A stretch of DNA of 64,000 bases from Modestobacter sp. DSM 44400 (GTDB lineage Bacteria; Actinomycetota; Actinomycetes; Mycobacteriales; Geodermatophilaceae). This document shows, piece by piece, positions 43,163 through 53,207 of the stretch (position 1 is its first letter; each line of letters starts with the position of its first letter). The stretch covers positions 30,871 to 94,870 of the forward strand of contig NZ_FNOZ01000014.1 of the NCBI RefSeq assembly GCF_900107175.1, written 5' to 3'. The notes beneath the pieces are model-generated. The model saw only the letters and a list, made by a program, of their open reading frames with translations. It had not been told where the DNA came from and made no database searches. Both the position numbers and the translations under genes were made by a program.

Positions 43163-43905
43163 CGCGGTGCCCCGTAGAAGGTGGCCAGGTCCCCGACGGT
43201 GAGCGCAGACGTGGGTGCGTCGAGCGCCACCCGGCCGGCGACGAGCCCGACGACCCGGGTGCAGTGCCGCAGCGCCAGCGCGGGGTCGTGCAGCGAGGCC
43301 ACCAGCGCGCCGCCGGGCTCGGTCGCCAGCTCCGCCAGCAGCCCCAGGACGCGGTCGGCCAGGGCCGGGTCCAGCGCGGACGCCGGCTCGTCGGCGAGCA
43401 CGAGTTCCGGTCGCTGCACGAGCAGCCGGGCGACGGCGACCCGCTGCCGCTGCCCGCCGGAGAGCCGGTCGGTGCGCTCGAACACCCGGTCGGCCAGGTC
43501 GAGCCGGGCCAGCGCGGCCAGCACCTCCGGCAGGCCCTGCGGGCGCGCCAGCGACCAGGCCGCCCGGCCGGCCGGCCAGCTGCCCAGCCGGCCGGCGTTG
43601 ACGTTGTGCACCACCCGCAGCTGCCCGACCAGCTCGAGATGCTGGTGCACCGTGCCGACCCGTGCGCGCAGCCGGCGCAGCGCCCGGCCGCGCAGTGCGG
43701 CCACGTCCGCGCCCAGCACCTGCACCGACCCGGCAGTGGGGGGAACCGCACCGTTGGCCAGCGCCAGCAACGTCGACTTGCCCGCACCGGAGGGCCCGAC
43801 CACGGCGACCCGCTCGCCGGCGTCGACGACGAGGTCGACGCCGGCCAGCGCGGTCGTGCCGCCGAAGCGGACCTCGACGCCGGAGAGCCGCAGGACGGCG
43901 GTCAG
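43159..43905 (-). CDS. PhnC-type ABC transporter ATPase
   Basis: A 248-residue ATPase with Walker A GPSGAGKSTLLALANG, Q-loop GTVHQHLELVG, signature LSGGQRQRVAVARLL and Walker B LVLADEPASALDP. No ATG or GTG lies between the binding-protein stop and the first conserved residues. The CTG at 43905 overlaps that stop as CTGA, exactly where an ATGA overlap would be expected, and gives the normal family length. I therefore propose CTG as start. Confidence 0.88.
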   Translation of the reverse strand: MTAVLRLSGVEVRFGGTTALAGVDLVVDAGERVAVVGPSGAGKSTLLALANGAVPPTAGSVQVLGADVAALRGRALRRLRARVGTVHQHLELVGQLRVVHNVNAGRLGSWPAGRAAWSLARPQGLPEVLAALARLDLADRVFERTDRLSGGQRQRVAVARLLVQRPELVLADEPASALDPALADRVLGLLAELATEPGGALVASLHDPALALRHCTRVVGLVAGRVALDAPTSALTVGDLATFYGAPR

Positions 43906-44861
43906 CTGACCAGTCCCAGCTGCCGGCCGATCTCCTCGATCTGATCGTAGTTCGAGGCCTCCGTCGGCACGAAGGAGCCGGCGCCGAACAGGTCGAGGAC
44001 CTCCGCGCCACCGGGGTCGTCGGCGGACAGCCCGGTGAAGTAGCCGGTCAGCCGGTCGGGGAGGTCCGCGCCGAGCCGCTCGACCGCCTGGGGTCCGAGC
44101 AGCCAGTGGTAGTCGGAGAAGGCCGGCGTCCGGGCGTACTGCACGACCGCCGGGTCGACCGAGCCCTCGGCGGTGCGCGTCGTCCAGACCTGCTCGTTGA
44201 GCACCCCGGCCTGATAGCTGCCCGACGCCACGAGCCCGAGGGTCGCGTCGTGCGAGCCGGAGAACCCGGGTCCGCCGGGGAAGCCCTGCGGGTCGACGCC
44301 CTGCTGCTGCAGGAAGTACGCGGGCATGAGCCGGCCGGACGTCGACGTCTCGCTGCCGTAGGTGAACCGAAGCCCGGCCAGCGGGGTGAGGTCGTCCGAG
44401 GGGGCGAGCCCGGTCGCGGCGTTGACCACGAAGACCGAGTGGAACGCCTCGTCGATGTCGCGTTGGGCGATCGGGGTCGCGCCCGGGGTCTGCAGCCGGG
44501 CCTGCACGCCGGTCAGCCCGCCGAACCAGACCAGGTCCAGGTCGCCGGTGCGGAACAGCGAGACGGCGGCGGCGTAGTCGGTGACCGGCTGGTAGGCGAC
44601 CTCGAGGTCCAGGGCGGCGGACATGGAGTCCGCGACGGTGCCGTAGAGGCGCGCCAGGACCTCGGGGTCCTGGTCGGGGATGGCGCCGATGCTCAGCCGG
44701 CCGGTCGAACCCGCGGGCGCGGCACGGGCGACGGGGGAGGTGCGGCCGCAGGCGGTGAGACCGGCGGCGGCGAGGGCCGCGGTGCCGGCGAGGAAGCCGC
44801 GGCGGGAGAGCGGGAGGTGCGGAACGGGACCACCCGACCGGGCAGCGCGATGGGTGCTCAC
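43902..44861 (-). CDS. PhnD-like substrate-binding lipoprotein, putative selenate receptor
   Basis: A 319-residue binding protein. A twin-arginine motif (SRRGFLAG) and a lipobox ending at Cys38 (LTAC) indicate export and lipid anchoring. The mature part contains IGAIPDQDPEVLARLYG, YAAAVSLFRTGDLDLVWFGG, LTGVQARLQTPGA and SETSTSGRLMPAYFL. This pattern matches, as far as I recall, the family annotated as putative selenate ABC transporter receptors, a branch of PhnD. In an organism with a full Sec pathway that ligand is attractive, but phosphonate or phosphite cannot be excluded. The GTG at 44861 follows GAGGA. Confidence 0.8.
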   Translation of the reverse strand: MSTHRAARSGGPVPHLPLSRRGFLAGTAALAAAGLTACGRTSPVARAAPAGSTGRLSIGAIPDQDPEVLARLYGTVADSMSAALDLEVAYQPVTDYAAAVSLFRTGDLDLVWFGGLTGVQARLQTPGATPIAQRDIDEAFHSVFVVNAATGLAPSDDLTPLAGLRFTYGSETSTSGRLMPAYFLQQQGVDPQGFPGGPGFSGSHDATLGLVASGSYQAGVLNEQVWTTRTAEGSVDPAVVQYARTPAFSDYHWLLGPQAVERLGADLPDRLTGYFTGLSADDPGGAEVLDLFGAGSFVPTEASNYDQIEEIGRQLGLVS

Positions 44862-44960
44862 TACGTCCTCGGACAGGGGATGGGTGCGGACACGGGGTAC
44901 CTCCAGCGGGACGATGGGGTGCGGGCTCATCGTCGGGCATCGCTGCGGCTGCTGCTCACC

Positions 44961-44966
44961 TAGGGT
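44961..44966 (+). promoter_or_regulatory. Leaderless -10 box of the HIT gene
   Basis: TAGGGT seven bases before the GTG at 44974. No Shine-Dalgarno sequence is present. Confidence 0.5.
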
Positions 44967-44973
44967 CAGGGTC

Positions 44974-45333
44974 GTGACGGACTGCCTGTTCTGCCGGATG
45001 GTCGCCGGGGAGATCCCGGCCGACGTCGTCCACGAGACCGAGCGCACCTTCGCCTTCCGGGACATCAACCCGCAGGCCCCCACCCATGTGCTGGTGGTCC
45101 CCAAGGACCACCACGCGACCGCCGGACTGCTGGTCGGTGCCGACCCGCAGCTGCTGGCCGAGGTGGTGGCCGCGGCCCACGCGGTCGCCGTGGCCGAGGG
45201 TCTGGTGACCGAGGACGGGGCCGAGCCGGGGTACCGGCTGGTGGCCAACACCGGACCGGCCGCCGGCCAGACGGTCCACCACGTGCACCTGCACGTCCTG
45301 GGCGGGCGCCCGATGGGCTGGCCGCCCGGCTGA
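44974..45333 (+). CDS. HIT family nucleotide hydrolase/transferase
   Basis: A 119-residue histidine triad protein of the Hint type, acting on nucleoside phosphoramidates or dinucleoside polyphosphates. The N-terminus has CLFCRMVAGEIPADVV and the active site is QTVHHVHLHVLGG near the C-terminus. It is normally monocistronic or linked to the phoH region in actinobacteria, as here. A leaderless -10 box supports the GTG. Confidence 0.93.
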   Translation: MTDCLFCRMVAGEIPADVVHETERTFAFRDINPQAPTHVLVVPKDHHATAGLLVGADPQLLAEVVAAAHAVAVAEGLVTEDGAEPGYRLVANTGPAAGQTVHHVHLHVLGGRPMGWPPG

Positions 45334-45361
45334 GCTCGCCTGCGCCTGCGAGAGTGTCCGC

Positions 45362-46183
45362 GTGACCGAGACCACTGCCCCCGTCCGGGTCGAGCGGGAC
45401 GGCGACGTCGCCGTCGTCGTCCTGGACAACCCCCCGCTCAACCTGTTCGACCAGGCGGTCTTCGATGCCTGGGAACGGGTCACCGCGGAGCTCGCCGAGC
45501 TCACCGACCCCGCCCGGCCCGACCGGGCCCGCGCGGTGCTGATCGAGGCTCGCGGCAAGGTCGTCTCCGCCGGCGTCGACGTGCACCTGTTCGCAGAGAT
45601 CGCCGAGGGCCCGGACGCCGTCGCCCGTGGTGGGGCACTGTGGGCCCGGCTGCTGCGCACGGTGCAGACGCTGGAGGACCTCCCGGTGCCCACCGTCTTC
45701 GCCGCCCACGGGCTCACCCTCACCGCGGCGTTCGAGATCTCGCTGGCCTGCGACATCCTGCTCGCCGCCGAGCGTGCCTCCTTCGGCCTGGTGGAGATCG
45801 TCGTGGGGCTCACCCCGTCGATGGGCGGGCCGCAGCGGCTGGCCGAGCGGGCCGGTCCGGCGCGGGCCCGGGAGCTGGTCTTCACCGGCGAGCGCTACCC
45901 GGCCGCCGTCCTGGAGCGGTGGAACGTCGTCAACCGGGTGCTGCCCGACGAGGGCTTCGCCGAGGCCGCCCGCGAGTACGCCCGCCGGGTCGCCGCCGGC
46001 CCCACCGTCGCCCACGCGGCGACCAAGCGGCTGGTCGCCACCGCGGTCCGGCACGGGGTACGAGCGGCGGACGACGTCGTCCCGGCCGTCTCGGGGCTGC
46101 TGTTCGGCACCGCGGACCTGCGCGGGGCCGTGGCCTCCTTCCTCACCGACGGCCCGGGAAAGGCCGGCTACACCGGGCGCTGA
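45362..46183 (+). CDS. Enoyl-CoA hydratase/isomerase family protein
   Basis: A 273-residue crotonase-fold protein. The CoA-binding loop reads KVVSAGVDVHLFAEI and the oxyanion loop AAHGLTLTAAFEISLACD lacks the usual Gly-Gly pair. FGLVEIVVGLTPSMGGPQRL carries a possible catalytic Glu. These departures suggest a reaction other than hydration, or weak activity. A GAGAGT sequence six bases before the GTG resembles the leaderless boxes nearby. Substrate unknown. Confidence 0.8.
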   Translation: MTETTAPVRVERDGDVAVVVLDNPPLNLFDQAVFDAWERVTAELAELTDPARPDRARAVLIEARGKVVSAGVDVHLFAEIAEGPDAVARGGALWARLLRTVQTLEDLPVPTVFAAHGLTLTAAFEISLACDILLAAERASFGLVEIVVGLTPSMGGPQRLAERAGPARARELVFTGERYPAAVLERWNVVNRVLPDEGFAEAAREYARRVAAGPTVAHAATKRLVATAVRHGVRAADDVVPAVSGLLFGTADLRGAVASFLTDGPGKAGYTGR

Positions 46184-46279
46184 CCCCCTGGAGGTGTGAA
46201 CCCGGGCTCGTCGGGTCGTCCGCGCGGGTAGACTGGCCCGGGTCACAGCCCCGTCGCAGGAAGGCAGGGTCGAGCGTTC

Positions 46280-47413
<1,134 letters not shown>

Positions 47414-47415
47414 GC

Positions 47416-47922
47416 GTGGCCGTCGAGGTCGCCAACGAGTCCGAGATCTCCGTCGACGAGCACGCGCTGGCCGGCGTCTGCCGCTACGTGCTGGGAGAGC
47501 TGGACGTCAGCCCGCTGGCCGAGCTGTCTGTGCTGTGCGTGGACGTCGACTACATGGCCAGCCTGCACGAGCGGTGGATGGGGGAGAAGGGCCCGACCGA
47601 CGTGCTGGCCTTCCCGATGGACGAGCTGGACACCGCCCGCCCCGACGACCCCGACCCGGGTCCGGCGCTGCTCGGTGACGTCGTGCTCTGCCCCGCCGTC
47701 GCGGTACGGCAGGCGCGCGCGGCCGGCCATTCCATGGGCGACGAGCTGCTGCTGCTAGCCACCCACGGGGTGCTGCACCTGCTCGGCTACGACCACATGG
47801 AGCCCGACGAGGAGAAGGAGATGTTCGGCCTGCAGACCACGCTGCTCGACGGCTGGCGCTCCACGCCCCGTGACCCGGTGACGGGGGAGCCGACCGCCAG
47901 CGGGGAGTCGGGTCCCCGATGA
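47416..47922 (+). CDS. ybeY: Endoribonuclease YbeY
   Basis: A 168-residue single-strand-specific metalloendoribonuclease involved in 16S rRNA 3'-end maturation and 70S quality control. The zinc-binding motif [17 protein letters not shown] is intact. [15 protein letters not shown] and [15 protein letters not shown] are further family landmarks. It follows phoH after two bases and overlaps the corC-like gene by four, forming the phoH-ybeY-corC operon. Confidence 0.95.
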   Translation: MAVEVANESEISVDEHALAGVCRYVLGELDVSPLAELSVLCVDVDYMASLHERWMGEKGPTDVLAFPMDELDTARPDDPDPGPALLGDVVLCPAVAVRQARAAGHSMGDELLLLATHGVLHLLGYDHMEPDEEKEMFGLQTTLLDGWRSTPRDPVTGEPTASGESGPR

Positions 47923-49286
47923 GCCCGACCGCGGTGGTCCTGCTCGTGATCGCCGTCGCCCTCGTCCTGCTGGCCGGCGTCTTCGCCGCACTGGAGGCCG
48001 CCCTGCAGCGGCTGTCCAAGGCGCGGGCGGAGGAAATGCGCCGCGACGGGGTCAAGCACGCCGCCGCTCTCTGCCGGGTGGTCGAGGACCGCGCCCGGCA
48101 CGTCGCCCTGCTGCTCCTGCTGCGGATCGTCTGCGAGATGACCGCGGCGGTGCTGGTGGCCGACGTCTTCTTCCGGCTCTTCGACAGCGTCGCCCTCGGC
48201 GTGGTCACCGCGGCCGGGGTGATGGTCGTCGTCAGCTACGTGCTGATCGGCGTCGGCCCGCGCACCGTGGGCCGCCAGCACGCCTACAGCATCGCGCTGT
48301 CCGGGGCCAAGCTGATCCGCCTGCTCGGCCGGCTGCTGGGCCCGGTCGCCACGCTGCTGATCCTGGTCGGCAACGCGATCACGCCCGGCCGCGGCTACCG
48401 CGACGGCCCGTTCTCCAGCGAGGTCGAGCTGCGCGAGCTGGTCGACATGGCCGAGGAGCGCGGTGTCGTCGAGGCCGGCGAGCGCAACATGATCCACGGC
48501 GTGTTCGAGCTGGGCGACACCATCGCCCGCGAGGTGATGGTGCCCCGGCCCGACGTGGTCTGGATCGAGAGCACCAAGACGCTGCGGCAGGCCCTGGCGC
48601 TGGCGCTGCGCAGCGGGTTCAGCCGCATCCCGGTCATCGGCGAGAACGTCGACGACGTGCTGGGCATCGTCTACCTGAAGGATCTGGTCCGCCGGTCCCA
48701 GGGCGCCAGCGACTCCACCCGGGTGGCCCCGCAGGTCGCCGAGCTGATGCGCCCGGCGAGCTTCGTCCCGGAGTCGAAGCCGGTCGACGAGCTGCTGCGG
48801 GAGATGCAGGCCCAGCGCACGCACATGGCCGTCGTCGTGGACGAGTACGGCGGCTTTGCCGGCCTGGTGACGATCGAGGACATCCTCGAGGAGATTGTCG
48901 GGGAGATCGACGACGAGCACGACGCCGTCCAGCGCCCGCCGGTCGAGGAGCTCACCGACGGCTCGGTGCGGATCACCGCCCGGCTGCCGGTGGAGGACCT
49001 CGCCGAGCTGTTCAAGGTGGAGCTGCCCGAGGACGACGACGTGGAGACCGTGGGCGGCCTACTGGCCCGCGAGCTCGGCCGGGTGCCGATCGAGGGCTCG
49101 GTCGCCGAGGTCGGGGGCCTGCGCCTGGTCGCCGAGAGCACCGGCGGGCGGCGCAACCGCATCGACACGCTGCTGGTCTGCCGGGTGCCCGGGCCGGGCG
49201 ACCAGGACGGCGCGGACGGGCGCGGCCGGGCCGACGAGGGCGAGCCGGCCGGGCGTCAGCCCGAGCACGCCGTCGTGGAAGGCTGA
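47919..49286 (+). CDS. CNNM/CorC-type membrane protein with CBS domains
   Basis: A 455-residue hemolysin C/CorC family protein. The N-terminal half is a DUF21/CNNM transmembrane domain with about four helices. Two CBS domains follow ([15 protein letters not shown] and [15 protein letters not shown] regions, with [20 protein letters not shown]), then a C-terminal CorC_HlyC FAD-like domain ([14 protein letters not shown]). The family is linked to magnesium or cobalt efflux. Placement between ybeY and era is conserved in actinobacteria. Confidence 0.9.
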   Translation: MSPTAVVLLVIAVALVLLAGVFAALEAALQRLSKARAEEMRRDGVKHAAALCRVVEDRARHVALLLLLRIVCEMTAAVLVADVFFRLFDSVALGVVTAAGVMVVVSYVLIGVGPRTVGRQHAYSIALSGAKLIRLLGRLLGPVATLLILVGNAITPGRGYRDGPFSSEVELRELVDMAEERGVVEAGERNMIHGVFELGDTIAREVMVPRPDVVWIESTKTLRQALALALRSGFSRIPVIGENVDDVLGIVYLKDLVRRSQGASDSTRVAPQVAELMRPASFVPESKPVDELLREMQAQRTHMAVVVDEYGGFAGLVTIEDILEEIVGEIDDEHDAVQRPPVEELTDGSVRITARLPVEDLAELFKVELPEDDDVETVGGLLARELGRVPIEGSVAEVGGLRLVAESTGGRRNRIDTLLVCRVPGPGDQDGADGRGRADEGEPAGRQPEHAVVEG

Positions 49287-49292
49287 CTGCTC

Positions 49293-49640
49293 GTGAGTGC
49301 CGCTGACCTGCCTGAACTGGACCCCGAGGACGCCAAGCTGGTGACCCTCGCGCGCTCTGCCCGCGGCCGCACCGGCGCGGCCGAGGGTGCGGCCGTGCGC
49401 GACACCGACGGCCGCACCTACCTGGCGGCCACGGTCTCGCTGCCCTCGCTGCAGCTGACCGCGCTGCAGGCGGCCGTCGCGGCGGCGGTGTCCAGTGGCG
49501 TCACCGGTCTGGAGGCCGCGGCCGTGGTGAGCGCCGCGGACGCGGTCGAGGACGCCGGGCTGACTGCCGTCCACGACCTGACGCCGTCCGCGCCGGTGTA
49601 CCTGGCCGGCCCGGACGGGGCCCTGCGCACCACCGCCTGA
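49293..49640 (+). CDS. Cytidine deaminase-like protein, catalytically incomplete
   Basis: A 115-residue protein with a deaminase-like core (DTDGRTYLAATVSLPSLQLTALQAAVAAAV) but without the zinc-binding C/H-A-E and PCxxC motifs, so it is unlikely to be an active deaminase. A similar short protein (Rv2365c) occupies the slot between the CBS-domain gene and era in mycobacteria. Function unknown. It is followed by a hairpin element also found after glyS. Confidence 0.7.
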   Translation: MSAADLPELDPEDAKLVTLARSARGRTGAAEGAAVRDTDGRTYLAATVSLPSLQLTALQAAVAAAVSSGVTGLEAAAVVSAADAVEDAGLTAVHDLTPSAPVYLAGPDGALRTTA

Positions 49641-49644
49641 AGAA

Positions 49645-49697
49645 GGACCCCGTCCTCCCACCCCTCGCGAGCTCGGGGCGGTGCCCTGGACGGGGCC
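49645..49697 (+). terminator. GAAGGACCCC-type terminator, copy 1
   Basis: The stop codon is followed by AGAAGGACCCCGTCC. CCCCGTCC (49648-49655) pairs with GGACGGGG (49688-49695), and a G/C-rich inner region may form a second hairpin. The same design, with the same flanking words, occurs after glyS (55598-55652), so this is a dispersed terminator family. Confidence 0.7.
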
Positions 49698-49698
49698 G

Positions 49699-50295
49699 TC
49701 AAGGGAGGGGGTGGCCCAGGGCGTCGGCGAAGGCGGCCGGGTCGCGCACCCACACGGTGAACGCCTGCTCGGTGACCGCGTCGCCGTCCAGGTGCCGCAC
49801 CGTGACCCGGCGCCGGCCGGGCCACCAGCCGCCGCGGCGCTTGGGCTTCGGCCAGCCTTTCGGCGCCGAGCCCAGCACGACGTCGGTGACCAGGACCCGC
49901 GGCACGATCCCGAAGGACGACGTCTGCCGCAGCCCGGCGATGTCGGTGGACACCCCGACGTCGGAGACGGTCAGCCGACCGGTGGCCCCGAGAAGCACGA
50001 GGGCGGCCAGGCCGAACGCGAGCGGGAGTTCGTCGGTGACCGCGGCGCTGCCGTCGCGCCAGCCGAGGAAGCCGAGCCAGGCGGCGAGGGCGGCGACGGT
50101 CAGCAGCACCACCAGCGGGCTCGCCGCGTCGTACTGCCAGTACCGCAGGGGCGGCGGGACGACCGTGACGGTGCGCTTGGGGCCGCGCCCCGCGAAGAAG
50201 CCGTAGCTGGTCACCTGGCTGACGTGCCGCTCCCGGTCACGGGCCGCCTGCACCACGAGGGGTTCGCCGTGCTCACGTCGCGACCGGGGAGGCAT
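49699..50295 (-). CDS. Membrane protein of unknown function (PH-domain-like)
   Basis: A 198-residue protein with two adjacent transmembrane helices (PLVVLLTVAALAAWLGFLGW and LPLAFGLAALVLLGATG). A C-terminal beta-rich domain follows, with VTVRHLDGDAVTEQAFTVWV, and may be PH-like. Similar DUF3093-type or PH-domain membrane proteins occur in actinobacteria, but I cannot name the family firmly. The ATG at 50295 gives a basic N-terminus that follows the positive-inside rule. It converges on the gene before it and diverges from era. Confidence 0.55.
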   Translation of the reverse strand: MPPRSRREHGEPLVVQAARDRERHVSQVTSYGFFAGRGPKRTVTVVPPPLRYWQYDAASPLVVLLTVAALAAWLGFLGWRDGSAAVTDELPLAFGLAALVLLGATGRLTVSDVGVSTDIAGLRQTSSFGIVPRVLVTDVVLGSAPKGWPKPKRRGGWWPGRRRVTVRHLDGDAVTEQAFTVWVRDPAAFADALGHPLP

Positions 50296-50356
50296 GCGGT
50301 CATGATCCCAGCTGCGTCCGCACGCCCGGGACGGCGGCTCTTGCGGTGTTCTCCCT

Positions 50357-50406
50357 ACTCTTGCGCTGTTGCCCGACCGCAGGAGCGGATGGAACAGCGC
50401 AAGAGT
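50357..50406. repeat. 14-bp inverted repeat upstream of era
   Basis: ACTCTTGCGCTGTT (50357-50370) and AACAGCGCAAGAGT (50393-50406) are perfect inverted copies around a 22-base loop. A third, imperfect copy TCTTGCGGTGTT lies at 50339-50350. The element ends about 50 bases before the era GTG. It looks like a REP-type intergenic palindrome or a structured 5' region. Confidence 0.7.
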
Positions 50407-50457
50407 GCTCGCGCCCGGGACCGCGGGACCGTCGTAGCCGGGTGGAAGACTGGCTCC

Positions 50458-51375
50458 GTGAGCACCCCCGAGCACGCGCCGCACCGCAGCGGCTTCGCCG
50501 CCCTCGTCGGCCGGCCCAACGCCGGGAAGACCACGCTCACGAACGCGCTGGTCGGCGAGAAGGTCGGCATCGTCAGCAACCGCCCGCAGACCACCCGGCA
50601 CGCGATCCGCGGTGTCGTGCACCGGTCACAGGGCCAGCTGGTGCTGGTCGACACCCCGGGCTTGCACAAGCCCAAGAGCCTGCTGGGCCAGCGGCTCAAC
50701 GACGTCGTCCGCGACACCCTGTCCGACGTCGACGTCATCGTCTTCTGCATCCCCGCCGACCAGCCGGTGGGCACCGGCGACGCCTACATCGCCCGGCAGC
50801 TCAAGGAGGTGTCCACCCCGGTCGTGCTGGTGGTCACCAAGACCGATACGGCGAGCAAGAAGGCCATCACCGCCCAGCTGATCGCGGCCAGCCAGTTGGT
50901 CGAGGCCCGCGAGATCGTGCCGGTCAGCGCGGTGGCCGGCGATCAGGTCGAGCTGTTGAGCGACCTGCTGATCGGGATGCTGCCCGAGGGGCCGCCGCTG
51001 TATCCCAGGGAGCAGACCACCGACGAGGACGTCGAGCGACAGATCGCCGAACTGGTGCGGGAAGCGGCGCTGGAGAAGGTCCGCCAGGAGGTGCCGCACT
51101 CGCTTGCGGTCAGCGTCGAGGAGATCATCCGCAAGCCCGACCCCCGCGATGCGAGCGCCGTGTTCACCGAGGTGCACGCCCTGCTGCACGTCGAGCGGGC
51201 CAGCCAGAAGCCGATGCTGCTGGGCAAGGGCGGGCAGACCATCAAGGCGATCGGCAGCGAGGCCCGGGTCGGACTGGAGACGCTGCTCGGCGGCCGGGTG
51301 CACCTGGACCTGCACGTGACGGTGCTCGGCGAGTGGCAGGACGACCCGAAGAAGCTCAACCGGCTCGGGTACTGA
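50458..51375 (+). CDS. era: GTPase Era
   Basis: A 305-residue GTPase that binds the 3' end of 16S rRNA and checks 30S assembly. G1 is GRPNAGKT (residues 18-25), G2 TTRHAIRG, G3 DTPG and G4 TKTD. The C-terminal KH domain has LLGKGGQTIKAIG. The GTG at 50458 is six bases after AAGACT, a probable leaderless -10 box. recO follows after nine bases, a conserved pairing. Confidence 0.96.
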   Translation: MSTPEHAPHRSGFAALVGRPNAGKTTLTNALVGEKVGIVSNRPQTTRHAIRGVVHRSQGQLVLVDTPGLHKPKSLLGQRLNDVVRDTLSDVDVIVFCIPADQPVGTGDAYIARQLKEVSTPVVLVVTKTDTASKKAITAQLIAASQLVEAREIVPVSAVAGDQVELLSDLLIGMLPEGPPLYPREQTTDEDVERQIAELVREAALEKVRQEVPHSLAVSVEEIIRKPDPRDASAVFTEVHALLHVERASQKPMLLGKGGQTIKAIGSEARVGLETLLGGRVHLDLHVTVLGEWQDDPKKLNRLGY

Positions 51376-51384
51376 GTTGCTCCC

Positions 51385-52131
51385 GTGAGCTCAGTCCCGC
51401 AGTCGCTGTACCGGGACGAGGGCATCGTCCTGCGCACCCAGAAGCTGGGTGAGGCCGACCGGATCATCACCGTGCTCACCCGGCGCACCGGCAAGGTCCG
51501 GGCGGTGGCCAAGGGCGTGCGGCGCACCAAGAGCAAGTTCGGCGCCCGGCTGGAGCCGTTCAGCCACGTCGACCTGCAGCTCTACACCGGCCGCAACCTC
51601 GACATCGTCAGCCAGGCCGAGTCGATCCGCGCCTACGGACCGGGCATCGCCGGCGATTACCGCGCCTACACCGCCGGCACCGCGGTGCTGGAGACCGCCG
51701 ACCGGCTGACCGCGGAGGAGAAGGAGCCGTCGCTGCGGATGTTCCTACTGGTGGTGGGCGCGCTGCGGACGCTGGCGGAGGGGGAGAAGCCGCCGACCCT
51801 GGTGCTGGACGCGTTCCTGCTGCGGGCCATGTCGGTGGCCGGCTGGGAACCGGCGCTCGGTGACTGCGCCCGCTGCGGCGAGGCCGGGCCGCACCGGCAC
51901 TTCTCCGTCCCGGCCGGTGGCTCGGTCTGCCCGTCCTGCCGGCCGACCGGCTCGTCGATGCCCAGCCCGGTCACCATCGAGTTGATGGAGGCGCTGTTGA
52001 GCGGCGACTGGGCCCGGGCGGAGGCGAGCCAGGGCACCAACCGCCGGGAAGGCAGCGGACTGGTCGCGGCACTGCTGCAGTGGCACCTGGAGCGCGGCCT
52101 GCGCTCGCTGCCGTTGGTCGACCGCACGTGA
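51385..52131 (+). CDS. recO: DNA repair protein RecO
   Basis: A 248-residue RecO that helps load RecA at gaps with RecR. The N-terminal OB fold starts [20 protein letters not shown]. The C-terminal zinc-binding segment has CARCGE and CPSC cysteine pairs (about residues 157-195). uppS follows after 13 bases, as in mycobacteria. Confidence 0.95.
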   Translation: MSSVPQSLYRDEGIVLRTQKLGEADRIITVLTRRTGKVRAVAKGVRRTKSKFGARLEPFSHVDLQLYTGRNLDIVSQAESIRAYGPGIAGDYRAYTAGTAVLETADRLTAEEKEPSLRMFLLVVGALRTLAEGEKPPTLVLDAFLLRAMSVAGWEPALGDCARCGEAGPHRHFSVPAGGSVCPSCRPTGSSMPSPVTIELMEALLSGDWARAEASQGTNRREGSGLVAALLQWHLERGLRSLPLVDRT

Positions 52132-52144
52132 GAGGACAGGCGCT

Positions 52145-52909
52145 GTGAACCGGGTCGTCAAGCAGCCGAACCCGCACCCGTCGGGCGCGCGCCCGCCGGA
52201 CATCCCGGCGGGCAAGGTGCCCGGGCACGTGGCGATCGTGATGGACGGCAACGGCCGCTGGGCCAAGGCCCGCGGGCTGCCCCGCACCGCCGGTCACGAG
52301 GCCGGGGAGTCCTCGCTGTTCGACTGCGTCGAAGGCGCCATCGAGCTGGGCATCACCGCGATCAGCGCCTACGCCTTCTCCACCGAGAACTGGCGGCGCA
52401 GCCCCGACGAGGTCCGCTTCCTGATGGGCTTCAACCGCGACGTCATCCGCCGTCGCCGCGACGAGATGCACGACCTCGGGGTGCGGGTGCGCTGGGCCGG
52501 ACGTCGTCCGAAGCTGTGGCGCAGCGTGATCAAGGAGCTCGAGGTCGCCGAGGAGCTGACCCGGGACAACGACGTCCTGACGCTGACGATGTGCGTCAAC
52601 TACGGGGGCAGGGCCGAGATCGCCGACGCCGCGGCCGCGATCGCCCGCGAGGTCGCGGCCGGCCGGCTCAAGCCGGACAAGGTCACCGAGGAGACCGTGG
52701 CCCGGTTCCTCGACGAGCCCGACATGCCCGACGTCGACCTGTTCGTGCGCAGCTCCGGGGAGAACCGCACCAGCAACTTCCTGCTCTGGCAGTCCGCCTA
52801 CGCCGAGCTCGTCTTCCTCGACACTCTCTGGCCGGACTTCGACCGCCGGCACCTGTGGGCGGCGTGCGAGGAGTACGCCTCCCGGCAACGCCGGTTCGGC
52901 AGTGCCTGA
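52145..52909 (+). CDS. uppS: Isoprenyl diphosphate synthase (cis-prenyltransferase)
   Basis: A 254-residue cis-prenyltransferase that elongates allylic diphosphates toward decaprenyl or undecaprenyl diphosphate, the carrier lipid of cell-wall synthesis. The catalytic [13 protein letters not shown] starts near residue 34. [14 protein letters not shown] and the C-terminal [17 protein letters not shown] and [12 protein letters not shown] regions are intact. The usual RxSGExRxSNF motif here reads [11 protein letters not shown]. It overlaps the next gene by eight bases. Confidence 0.95.
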   Translation: MNRVVKQPNPHPSGARPPDIPAGKVPGHVAIVMDGNGRWAKARGLPRTAGHEAGESSLFDCVEGAIELGITAISAYAFSTENWRRSPDEVRFLMGFNRDVIRRRRDEMHDLGVRVRWAGRRPKLWRSVIKELEVAEELTRDNDVLTLTMCVNYGGRAEIADAAAAIAREVAAGRLKPDKVTEETVARFLDEPDMPDVDLFVRSSGENRTSNFLLWQSAYAELVFLDTLWPDFDRRHLWAACEEYASRQRRFGSA

Positions 52910-53189
52910 ACCGGTGTTCGCCGTCACCCGGCTGCGCGCCGACGAGTCCGACGTCCCCTCGTTGCTGATCGCGGTGAACGAGCTGCTGGCGCTCCTGCGC
53001 CAACGCCACGGGTTCCGGGACGGTGCCGTGGGCCGGGCCGCCGACGAACCAGGCCTGCTCGCCCTCTGGACGACGTGGGACGGCGTCGGCGCCTACCGGC
53101 GGGCCCTCGGCGCGACCGAGGTGAAGATCGCCGGCGCGCCCGTCTGGCTGCACGCCGTCGACGAGCCGGGCGTCTACCTCACCGACTGA
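52902..53189 (+). CDS. Small antibiotic-biosynthesis-monooxygenase-like protein
   Basis: A 95-residue protein with a ferredoxin-like pattern: a first strand FAVTRLRA, a helix [17 protein letters not shown] and later strands [18 protein letters not shown]. This resembles ABM-domain proteins, but no catalytic residue can be assigned. It starts inside uppS and is co-transcribed with it. Function unknown. Confidence 0.6.
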   Translation: MPEPVFAVTRLRADESDVPSLLIAVNELLALLRQRHGFRDGAVGRAADEPGLLALWTTWDGVGAYRRALGATEVKIAGAPVWLHAVDEPGVYLTD

Positions 53190-53207
53190 GCGCGGCGGCT
53201 CGCGCCC

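Noticed and set aside
43159..44861. Phosphonate catabolism locus
   Set aside because: Only the transporter is present. No C-P lyase, phosphonatase or phosphite dehydrogenase genes were found nearby.
49293..49640. Active cytidine deaminase
   Set aside because: The zinc-binding and catalytic motifs are missing; only the fold resemblance remains.
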